From Candidatus Nitrososphaera gargensis Ga9.2 (GTDB lineage Archaea; Thermoproteota; Nitrososphaeria; Nitrososphaerales; Nitrososphaeraceae), in NCBI RefSeq assembly GCF_000303155.1, contig NC_018719.1, positions 1,240,001 through 1,304,000 on the forward strand: a stretch of DNA of 64,000 bases, written 5' to 3'. The notes under the pieces are model-generated. The model ran no database searches, was not told the origin of the DNA, and saw only the letters and a list, made by a program, of their open reading frames with translations. The position numbers and the translations under genes were made by a program. Below are positions 57,946-64,000 of this stretch, in pieces; the stretch's first letter is position 1, and each line of letters begins with the position of its first letter.

Positions 57946-58785
57946 TTAATCCTTTTCACCGTACAGCAGTTTCAGTTCTTCAAAACTTAGCTTTGATCCC
58001 GCTTCCAGTTTTTTCCTAGCTTCTTCCTTTACCTTGAACAGAGCGTCACTTGGCAGACCGTAGCCGTACTCTTCGCGCTGCCTTTTCCTCATCTCAGACA
58101 TTGCGTCAAGCCGCGCGTTTATGGCATCAAACTGCTTTGCGATTTCATCATACTTGGCAAGATGCAGGTCGCGCTCCGGTGCCAGCTTTCTCTTCGAGTC
58201 ATACAGCTTGTCCAGCGCGCTATTTATCTCTGATATCTTTGCCCTGAGCGAATCGCGCTCTTCGTCAAGCCGCCTTATAGCACTACTGATGCCGGCTGAT
58301 TCATGCGTCAGCTGGGCAAGTTGATCCTTTATCGTGCGGGTGGCCTTGATGGCCTCCATCTTCATTGATGCTTCCTTTAACCTTGACAGGATCTCATTCT
58401 TTTCGCGCTCGCTCTTGTAGTCTTTGGTGTCCAAGAGCGCCTGATTATTCTGGACAGTTGCCTGCAGTTCTTCCTCTTTTTCAGGAGGAAGCCGGGCCTC
58501 CATCATTGAAAGAAAGTTCTTTGACTGAGAGATCTTTTCGCTCACGGCCAAAAGCTCGGCATTGCGCTTCTCGACCTCTGAGCGCACCTGCTTCAGTCTT
58601 TCAGTGTGAACGTCAAGGATGCTTCTCTGCTCCTTTATGTTGTCAGTTATGGCGCGTAGCTTGTTTCTGTCAATCTCGACAATCTTGTCTGTTATCTCTT
58701 TAAGCTCGCCAGCAAGCTTGCGCTTTAGGGCGACAAGTTCGTCCCAGCCAAGCGATTTCAGATCTCGGGTATCAGCAGCAGACAA
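57946..58785 (-). CDS. Long coiled-coil protein
   Basis: A 279-residue protein nearly all coiled coil (LVALKRKLAGELKEITDKIV, SILDVHTERLKQVRSEVEKR, SSAIRRLDEERDSLRAKISE), with a C-terminal globular tail (GYGLPSDALFKVKEEARKKL, LSFEELKLLYG). TTG 58785 is chosen (SAADTRDLKSLGWDELVAL): a TATA-like TTTTTATATCA lies about 30 nt upstream, whereas the frame further up to 58959 reads as non-coding. It resembles archaeal phosphoserine-phosphatase-like or SMC-type coiled coils in style only. Confidence 0.8.
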   Translation of the reverse strand: MSAADTRDLKSLGWDELVALKRKLAGELKEITDKIVEIDRNKLRAITDNIKEQRSILDVHTERLKQVRSEVEKRNAELLAVSEKISQSKNFLSMMEARLPPEKEEELQATVQNNQALLDTKDYKSEREKNEILSRLKEASMKMEAIKATRTIKDQLAQLTHESAGISSAIRRLDEERDSLRAKISEINSALDKLYDSKRKLAPERDLHLAKYDEIAKQFDAINARLDAMSEMRKRQREEYGYGLPSDALFKVKEEARKKLEAGSKLSFEELKLLYGEKD

Positions 58786-59140
58786 CGCATTATGCCTTAA
58801 AAGTAAAATGATATAAAAATTTAACAAGCGTGCGGTTTGCTTGAATGGTACACGGCTATTGAAAATCGCTGTCAAAATACTGTGATTGGTGCGGAAGCCG
58901 TCTTTTGTGGGCGAATTTCCCATCGTGACGGATGCCGATTTCTGGACTTGTTGGTGCATAGAACCGCAACGATTTCCAGCAAATAGGATGCGGCGGGACG
59001 AAGCTTTTGCCTAAATTCGTGCTCAAAATTGGCCTCTTTTCTCTTCACAAGAGCTGGATTTTTCAATTTGACCTATAAATTTCCCCAAGTTTGGGCTTAT
59101 TTTCTGCTTAAACAGAGCAAAACAAGCGTGCATAGAGCTA
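58786..59140. other. Non-coding gap between coiled-coil gene and DUF5679 gene
   Basis: About 355 nt without a credible gene. Short minus-strand frames (for example 58872-59066) lack a promoter and look random. No tRNA, CRISPR or clear structured RNA was recognised. The two ends hold the divergent TATA-like boxes of the flanking genes. Confidence 0.4.
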
Positions 59141-59150
59141 TTCTTATATC
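59141..59150 (+). promoter_or_regulatory. TATA-like promoter of the DUF5679 gene
   Basis: TTCTTATATC is centred about 27 nt before TTG 59174 and supports that unusual start codon. Confidence 0.55.
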
Positions 59151-59173
59151 CAAGCGCACAAGACCTACGCCTG

Positions 59174-59392
59174 TTGGCAACAGTAGGATATTGCGTAAAA
59201 TGCAAAGCAAAAAGGGAAATGAAGGGAGAAAAGCAGATAACTATGAAAAACGGCCGTCCGGCTACAACTGGAGCATGCTCGGTCTGTGGGACCAAGATGT
59301 TCAAGATCGGTGGCGGTGGTGGCGGAGGCGTCAAGGCCAAGGCCAAGAAGGCTACTGCCAAGAAGAAGGGGAAGGCCAAGAAGAGAAAGTAA
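59174..59392 (+). CDS. DUF5679 zinc-ribbon protein with Lys-rich tail
   Basis: A 72-residue protein. VGYCVKCKAKREMKGEKQIT, KNGRPATTGACSVCGTKMFK form the DUF5679 C2-C2 zinc ribbon. A glycine run (seven Gly) leads to a lysine/alanine tail (KAKAKKATAKKKGKAKKRK) like histone or DNA-binding tails. It may bind nucleic acid. The start is TTG 59174, leaderless by TATA spacing. A hairpin terminator follows. Confidence 0.88.
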   Translation: MATVGYCVKCKAKREMKGEKQITMKNGRPATTGACSVCGTKMFKIGGGGGGGVKAKAKKATAKKKGKAKKRK

Positions 59393-59406
59393 AACTACAC
59401 ATGGGT

Positions 59407-59436
59407 CTAGGGGCCAGCTCCTAGGCACCTTTTTTA
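59407..59436 (+). terminator. Hairpin plus T6 after the DUF5679 gene
   Basis: CTAGGGG-CCAG-CTCCTAG forms a 7-bp stem (one G-U pair), followed by GCACCTTTTTTATG. It begins 14 nt after the stop at 59392. Confidence 0.6.
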
Positions 59437-59500
59437 TGTTTCAAGTTTTTGTTGTTGCTGCTGTTTTGTCGGATACCCCCTCCCCCTTCAGTGCATCATT

Positions 59501-59510
59501 CATTATATAC
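59501..59510 (+). promoter_or_regulatory. TATA-like promoter of radA
   Basis: CATTATATAC is centred about 29 nt before ATG 59535. A pyrimidine-rich tract (CCCCCTCCCCC) lies upstream. Confidence 0.6.
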
Positions 59511-59534
59511 TTCCTTTAAAAAAGATAGGGCATA

Positions 59535-60563
59535 ATGGCTAATTCGTCAAAAAATGTGGCAGAATTGGAAATAGAGGACATTGAAGGAATCGGGCCAACC
59601 ACTGCCCGCAAGATGAAGGAAGCAGGAATAAGTTCGGTGATGGAGCTGGCCACCGCAGTGGCCGACGAGCTCGCTACAGACCTTGGTAGCTCAAAAGAGA
59701 CTGCTGCCACCTTTATCATGGCAGCTCAAAAGCTGCTGAGAGAAAGTGGCGTTCTAGACAACGAGTTCACCACGGCGGACGTCGAGCTTGAAAAGAGAAA
59801 GTCATTGCTACGCTGCAGCACTGGAGCAAAAGCCCTTGACGAGCTCTTGCTTGGCGGCGTAGAAACACAGGCGATTACCGAGTTTTACGGCGAATTTGGA
59901 AGCGGCAAGTCGCAGATATGCCATACGCTATGCGTGACTGCCCAGCAGCCGGTAGAAGAAGGTGGGCTTGGCGGAGGCGTGATACTTATTGACACTGAAG
60001 GGACGTTCAGACCTGAGAGAGTTGACCAGATTGCAAGGGCAAGAGGTCTGAATCCTGAAGAGATCTTGAAGAGGGTAGCGATATGCAAGGCGTACAACAG
60101 CAGCCACTTGGAGCTTATAGTCAAGTCAATGGGCAAGTACATCGACGACTTTAAGGCCAAGATGATAATAATCGACAGCATCATTTCGCTCCACCGCGCC
60201 GAGTTTTCAGGCAGAGGAACTCTTGCAGACAGGCAGCAGCGCCTCAACAGCATAATGCACAAGCTGGTAAGAATCGCTGAGATCTATAATATCGCAATCA
60301 TTGTCACAAACCAAGTCCAGTCAACACCAGACACATTCTTTGGAGACCCGACCAAGCCGGCAGGCGGAAATGTAATTGGCCACGCATCGACCTACAGGGT
60401 GTACCTGCGCAAGGCTGGCAACGACAGGATCGCCAAGATAATCGACTCACCATACCACCCATACTCGGATGTCAGGTTCACCGTGAACGAAAAGGGTGTC
60501 GACGACATCGAGTCAGACGCGCCCAAAAAGAAATCTGCAAAGGAAAAGGATAGTGACGACTAG
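59535..60563 (+). CDS. radA: RadA recombinase
   Basis: A 342-residue Rad51/RecA-family recombinase for homologous recombination. The N-terminal helix-hairpin-helix domain is IEDIEGIGPTTARKMKEAGI. Walker A is EFYGEFGSGKSQICHT, Walker B is AKMIIIDSIISLHR, loop motifs are SGRGTLADRQQRLN and IIVTNQVQSTPD, and FGDPTKPAGGNVIGHASTYR is typical of archaeal RadA. The C-terminus is acidic and basic mixed (KKKSAKEKDSDD). No intein is present. Confidence 0.97.
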   Translation: MANSSKNVAELEIEDIEGIGPTTARKMKEAGISSVMELATAVADELATDLGSSKETAATFIMAAQKLLRESGVLDNEFTTADVELEKRKSLLRCSTGAKALDELLLGGVETQAITEFYGEFGSGKSQICHTLCVTAQQPVEEGGLGGGVILIDTEGTFRPERVDQIARARGLNPEEILKRVAICKAYNSSHLELIVKSMGKYIDDFKAKMIIIDSIISLHRAEFSGRGTLADRQQRLNSIMHKLVRIAEIYNIAIIVTNQVQSTPDTFFGDPTKPAGGNVIGHASTYRVYLRKAGNDRIAKIIDSPYHPYSDVRFTVNEKGVDDIESDAPKKKSAKEKDSDD

Positions 60564-60568
60564 CTAGG

Positions 60569-61642
60569 TCAGAGAAACTTTTTCTCTGCCTCTTTTAATT
60601 TTTCTATATCACCGCAGTATTTTATCATCTGCAATAGCTTGTCCTGAGCTTTTCCACTCTTGATCGCATCTCCTGCAATTTCAACGCCATCCTTGAAATC
60701 GTGCGCAATCTTGCTCACAACCAGCGCGGCTGCCGCATTGAGAACTACGATGTCCTGCTTTTCCTTGCTTGCTTTGCCATAGATTGATTGCAGAGTGCTC
60801 CTGATCGATTCTTCCTTCGAATTCACTACCAACTGTTCCGGCTTGGCCACCTTCATCCCTACTGCCCTTGGGTGGAGGCGTATCCTCTTTGTCTGCCTGT
60901 CGCCTGACACCCACAAAACATCATTTTCGCACGTGTTTGACAGCTCGTCAAAGCCGTCGTGCGCGTGGACTATCATTGCTTCGTTAATGCGCCCTTGGCA
61001 CACTTGGGCAAAGACATCAAGAAGCGTCGGCTCAAAGACACCTATCACCTGACCGGAAATGTTGGTGCAGGGGTTGCTCAGCGGGCCTACCATGTTAAAC
61101 ACGGTCCTGATCCCGATAGCCTTTCTTGCGGCCGCAACGTGCTTCATTGAAGGGTGGAACAGAGGAGCAAACATGAACCCGATCCTGGTGCTTTCGATGC
61201 ACGACTGCACCTTTGCCGGTGGGGCATTCAGATCAAGACCGACATATTCGAAAAAGTCTGCGCTCCCGGAAAGCCCTGACACCGACCTGTTGCCGTGCTT
61301 GGCAACCTTGGCGCCAGCGGCAGATGCCACTATGGCGGCCGCAGTGCTGATGTTAAATGACCTTATAGAGTCGCCTCCCGTGCCGCATGTATCAATGAGC
61401 GGGCCCTGCACGTTGGGAGTGATCTTCGTGGCATGATTTTGCAAGGAACACAGGACCGAGCCCAATTCCTCTGCAGTCTCGCCCTTCATTGCAAAGGCAA
61501 CCAAGAACGCCGATATGGCAGCATCAGGTATGCTTCCACTGAGAATCGCATCAAGCGCTAAGGAAACCTCCTTGTCTGATAGATTGGTCCTCGCAACCAG
61601 CTTTCTTATTGCAGGCCGCAAGTCAGGCTGCTGCGCACTCAT
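60569..61642 (-). CDS. trpD: Anthranilate phosphoribosyltransferase
   Basis: A 357-residue enzyme joining anthranilate and PRPP. Motifs are DTCGTGGDSIRSFNISTAAA, KHGNRSVSGLSGSADFFEYV, FAPLFHPSMKHVAAARKAIG, and FNMVGPLSNPCTNISGQVIG. The start ATG 61642 overlaps the trpG stop by 4 nt. It acts between anthranilate synthase and trpF, neither of which (trpE, trpF) is visible in the window. It is convergent with radA. Confidence 0.96.
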   Translation of the reverse strand: MSAQQPDLRPAIRKLVARTNLSDKEVSLALDAILSGSIPDAAISAFLVAFAMKGETAEELGSVLCSLQNHATKITPNVQGPLIDTCGTGGDSIRSFNISTAAAIVASAAGAKVAKHGNRSVSGLSGSADFFEYVGLDLNAPPAKVQSCIESTRIGFMFAPLFHPSMKHVAAARKAIGIRTVFNMVGPLSNPCTNISGQVIGVFEPTLLDVFAQVCQGRINEAMIVHAHDGFDELSNTCENDVLWVSGDRQTKRIRLHPRAVGMKVAKPEQLVVNSKEESIRSTLQSIYGKASKEKQDIVVLNAAAALVVSKIAHDFKDGVEIAGDAIKSGKAQDKLLQMIKYCGDIEKLKEAEKKFL

Positions 61643-62229
61643 CTTTTCACCATCGAAAGAAAGTTCTGGAGCATCTTGCGCCCTTCACCAGTAAGGACCG
61701 ACTCTGGGTGGAACTGGACGCCTTCAATCGGATACTGCTTGTGCTTGATGCCCATTATCTCGCCGTCGTCAAGCGCTTTTGCAGTGACCTTGAGACAATC
61801 GGGGATCGAGTCTTGCTCTGCCACAAGCGAGTGGTAGCGCGTGGCCTTGAACGGGTTTGCAACATTTTCAAAGATCCTGTCCTCCTGCATGTATTGTATC
61901 GGGCTTGTTTTACCGTGCCTAACCTTCTTGGCATTGATGACCTTGCCTCCAAAGGCATGGACTATGCCCTGATGCCCTAGACAGACCCCCAGTATCGGCG
62001 TCTTTGGTCCGAGCTCTCTGATGATATCAGTGCAGACCCCGAAATACTTGCGATCGGCTGGGTGGCCGGGGCCCGGAGATATCACTATCCCATCCGGGTT
62101 CATTTCCTTGACCTGCTCAAGCGTTATCTTGTCGTTTCTGACCACCACCGGCTCTGCTCCAAGTTCGCCAAGTATCTGCGCAATATTGTATACGAACGAG
62201 TCATAGTTATCAATTACAAGGATTTTCAT
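61639..62229 (-). CDS. trpG: Anthranilate synthase glutamine amidotransferase subunit
   Basis: A 196-residue class I amidotransferase: ILVIDNYDSFVYNIAQILGE, VISPGPGHP, nucleophile Cys in ILGVCLGHQGIVHAFGG, RYHSLV, and VQFHPESVLTGEGRKMLQNF. It supplies ammonia to TrpE, which must be encoded elsewhere. The start is ATG 62229. A TATA-like TGTAAAAATATGG near 62305-62317 implies a leader of about 50 nt, unusual here, which could allow regulation. Confidence 0.94.
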   Translation of the reverse strand: MKILVIDNYDSFVYNIAQILGELGAEPVVVRNDKITLEQVKEMNPDGIVISPGPGHPADRKYFGVCTDIIRELGPKTPILGVCLGHQGIVHAFGGKVINAKKVRHGKTSPIQYMQEDRIFENVANPFKATRYHSLVAEQDSIPDCLKVTAKALDDGEIMGIKHKQYPIEGVQFHPESVLTGEGRKMLQNFLSMVKR

Positions 62230-62384
62230 TCAGAACCCCACTTGAGAGTAGATTGTCAGCCGGAACGTGCCAGTCGGCGCCAAAAATGACCGCCTCTTTG
62301 CATTGCTCTCCATATTTTTACATGCTTGCACCGTATTTAAGTTTAGTGCACTGTCTCGGGAAAAATACAGTCAAAATTTAGGAA

Positions 62385-62394
62385 TCTATATAAT
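62385..62394 (+). promoter_or_regulatory. TATA-like promoter of gap
   Basis: TCTATATAAT lies about 46 nt before TTG 62436, predicting a leader of roughly 20 nt that contains AGGTG about 5 nt before the start as a ribosome-binding site. Confidence 0.5.
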
Positions 62395-62435
62395 GCATGG
62401 AAACTATTGACAGCATGTTCGCATTTCAGGTGTGA

Positions 62436-63485
62436 TTGGTTTTGGTCAGAGTCTTCATAAATGGTTACGGAAACATAGGCCGGCGTCTTGCCAGCGCGCT
62501 CTCTGTCGATAAAGAGATCCAGTTCATCGGGGTGGCAAAATATACAGTAGACGACAAGGTCAAGGAAGCGCTTGACAACCACTACAACGTTTTTGTCCCA
62601 AAGGAGATGATAGGCGCGTTCAAGGACAAGGGCTACAACGTGACAGGCGCTGTTGAAGAAGCCGTAAAGCAGAGCGACATTGTGGTGGACGCCGCAAAGG
62701 AAGGAGGAGGCTACGACAATAAAAAGAGCCTGTACGAGCCGATGAACAAGCCGGCGATATTTCAGGGCGGCGAAGACCGCCACGGCGAGCATGCAGTGGC
62801 AGACATGATCCACAATTCACGTGTAAACTATTCCAAAGCCGCAGGCAAGACCTACGTCATACAGGGCAGCTGCAACGTCTCCGGCATGGGCAGGATAATG
62901 CAGCCGCTGATTGAAAAGTTTGGCAACCGAATAAAGCGCTATGACGTTGAGCTCATAAGGAGGTGGGCAGACCTTGAGGACACCAAACCCGTCAAGGACT
63001 CGATCGAGTGGGATAGGAACCCGCACCACCAAGAAGACGTCAAGGACTTTATCCCGTCTGCGAATCTTTATGTTGATGCTTTCAAGGTGCCATCCCGCAT
63101 GATGCACTTGCACCAGATGTTTATCCGGTTCAGCGACCGCGCGCCAACAAAGGACGAAATACTGGAATGCTTTAGAAACGAGTTTGGAGTCGCTATAATC
63201 AGCTCCGCCAAGGGCACCGGCGATGTCAGGAAGAAGGCCCTTGAGCTTGGGTTTGCGCACGGCGACACCAACATGGTGCACATACACCAAGACATCATAA
63301 GAGTGCAGGACGACGTAGTCAAGATCGGCTATTCTGACGACCAGACTGGCATGGTGATACCGGAAAACCACATGCTGCTCCAGTCCATGGTCTTCAAGCG
63401 TCCAAGGGAAGAAGCTCTCAAGAGGACTGACAACCTCTTTCAGGTTTCCAAAAAGCGCAAGATTCTAGAAGAGGAATTCAAGTGA
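62436..63485 (+). CDS. gap: Type II glyceraldehyde-3-phosphate dehydrogenase
   Basis: A 349-residue archaeal phosphorylating GAPDH. The nucleotide-binding start is RVFINGYGNIGRRLASAL; the catalytic Cys lies in YVIQGSCNVSGMGRIM (the archaeal form of SCTT), and KVPSRMMHLHQMFIRF and FAHGDTNMVHIHQDIIRV contain catalytic-domain residues. TTG 62436 is the start, with AGGTG upstream as a possible ribosome-binding site, in contrast to the leaderless genes around it. In these autotrophs it works mainly in gluconeogenesis. Confidence 0.96.
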   Translation: MVLVRVFINGYGNIGRRLASALSVDKEIQFIGVAKYTVDDKVKEALDNHYNVFVPKEMIGAFKDKGYNVTGAVEEAVKQSDIVVDAAKEGGGYDNKKSLYEPMNKPAIFQGGEDRHGEHAVADMIHNSRVNYSKAAGKTYVIQGSCNVSGMGRIMQPLIEKFGNRIKRYDVELIRRWADLEDTKPVKDSIEWDRNPHHQEDVKDFIPSANLYVDAFKVPSRMMHLHQMFIRFSDRAPTKDEILECFRNEFGVAIISSAKGTGDVRKKALELGFAHGDTNMVHIHQDIIRVQDDVVKIGYSDDQTGMVIPENHMLLQSMVFKRPREEALKRTDNLFQVSKKRKILEEEFK

Positions 63486-63638
63486 CGCAGGCATCAAGGA
63501 ACTCGCAACTTTCTGTTATGAATTGATTGATGTCCTGTAAAGACAGGTACACGAGCTACAGCGTAAAGTCCAGCAGCTGCACCATGGACACTAATCAATC
63601 ATATCTCGTGGAGCTTGTCAAATAAAAAGGAAGAAAGG

Positions 63639-63815
63639 CTAGGGATGGAAGCAACGTCCCTTGCTTGCATTAAGCGCCGGAGCACTGTGTGGTAACCCAT
63701 TTTGGCATCCTGCCGCTTCTGCTTCTGGGGCCGTTGCAGCACTCATGATGACAACAACTCCAAGAATTCCTAACGCTGCCGCCAATGCTACAATAACAAT
63801 TGCCGTCTGATTCAT
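63639..63815 (-). CDS. 58-aa secreted or membrane-anchored peptide
   Basis: ATG 63815 opens MNQ followed by a hydrophobic segment (TAIVIVALAAALGILGVVVI), then SAATAPEAEAAGCQNGLPHS and a Cys near the end (GRCFHP). The two cysteines outside the membrane could form a disulphide. A TATA-like CTTAATCAG lies about 28 nt upstream. No family is recognised. Confidence 0.55.
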   Translation of the reverse strand: MNQTAIVIVALAAALGILGVVVIMSAATAPEAEAAGCQNGLPHSAPALNASKGRCFHP

Positions 63816-63895
63816 TAGTTGTAGGACGGAGCGATTCCTGATTAAGTAGATGTTGGTGTTATCGCGTAGAAAAAAATTATGAAGTCACTATTACT

Positions 63896-64000
63896 TCAAA
63901 ATTCTCTCTCTATTTTAATCCCTTGGTTTGTCCTTCCAGTTTTTACTATCACTGAACCTTTAATCTCCTCCTCTGAGCTGTTGTGTATTATAATGGCAGC
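63896..64000 (-). CDS. C-terminal end of a gene running off the right edge
   Basis: The minus-strand open frame from the window edge ends TGA 63896-63898. The 34 visible residues (AAIIIHNSSEEEIKGSVIVK, TGRTNQGIKIEREF) look like the beta-rich end of a soluble or secreted protein. Too short for a function. Confidence 0.5.
   Translation of the reverse strand, partial: AAIIIHNSSEEEIKGSVIVKTGRTNQGIKIEREF

Noticed and set aside
58872-59066. 64-codon minus-strand frame in the 58786-59140 gap
   Set aside because: No TATA-like box at the right distance, atypical codons and no recognisable pattern.
63530-63625. 31-codon frame after gap (MSCKDRYTSY...)
   Set aside because: No promoter signal and low-complexity Ser/Tyr content; could be chance.
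1-64000. CRISPR arrays, rRNA, tRNA, insertion sequences and inteins
   Set aside because: Read for on both strands; no regularly spaced repeats, rRNA segments, convincing tRNA, transposase frames or interrupted core genes (radA and pyrG are continuous) were found by eye.

Overview
The window looks like chromosomal DNA of an ammonia-oxidising archaeon of the Nitrososphaera type (Nitrososphaerota, formerly Thaumarchaeota group I.1b). The evidence is archaeal informational genes (PriS/PriL primase, Orc1/Cdc6, RadA, ribosomal protein S26e, archaeal-type ATP synthase subunit F), an archaeal shikimate pathway that starts from 2-amino-3,7-dideoxyheptulosonate, type II GAPDH, a UPF0182 membrane protein, a cupredoxin relic, and many tiny zinc-finger and winged-helix proteins. 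Promoters are archaeal: a TATA-like box commonly lies 25-32 nt upstream of the start codon, which implies leaderless mRNAs, and TTG and GTG starts are frequent. Species assignment is inference.

Layout. 1-3 kb: coiled-coil protein, Obg/YchF-like GTPase and small regulators. 3-10.4 kb: biotin ligase, glycerate 2-kinase, mannosyl-3-phosphoglycerate synthase and a large (alpha/alpha)6-barrel glycosidase, which may form a compatible-solute or sugar module. 10.4-20 kb: small proteins, UbiA-type prenyltransferase, membrane protein with a winged-helix partner, aldo/keto reductase, monooxygenase-fold protein, degenerate C39 peptidase with TPRs, glutamine amidotransferase, UPF0182 protein and a frameshifted blue copper protein. 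20-24 kb: priL-priS, endonuclease IV and small proteins. 24.2-36 kb: an almost complete route to chorismate, then chorismate mutase-aminotransferase and prephenate dehydrogenase, interrupted at 26-28.7 kb by an accessory patch (DNA methyltransferase, broken flavin/F420 oxidoreductase, tiny zinc fingers).

36.3-39.7 kb is a graveyard: a long multiply frameshifted DUF4157 protein, an ORF with an internal stop, and a decayed duplicate of the 3' end of a small gene. 39.7-47 kb holds coiled-coil, membrane, SRPBCC and DnaJ-like proteins, atpF, a class II aldolase, a sugar dehydrogenase, a broken response regulator and a CDP-alcohol phosphotransferase. 47-53 kb holds rps26e, a PfkB kinase, NAD kinase fused to a winged helix, CTP synthase and cdc6. 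53.3-64 kb holds trpCBA, a probable PD-(D/E)XK nuclease, small proteins, radA, trpDG and gap.

The genes work together mainly as an aromatic amino-acid block: 24.2-36.0 kb makes chorismate and feeds tyrosine/phenylalanine; trpG-trpD and trpC-trpB-trpA take chorismate to tryptophan (trpE and trpF are not in the window). Replication and repair genes (primase, Orc1/Cdc6, RadA, endonuclease IV) are spread between them. I saw no rRNA, convincing tRNA, CRISPR array or intact insertion sequence. No clear new multi-gene defence system is visible. The most unusual items are two HExxH mini-proteins, a compositional mosaic inside priL, several palindromes beside core genes, and the clustered pseudogenes.
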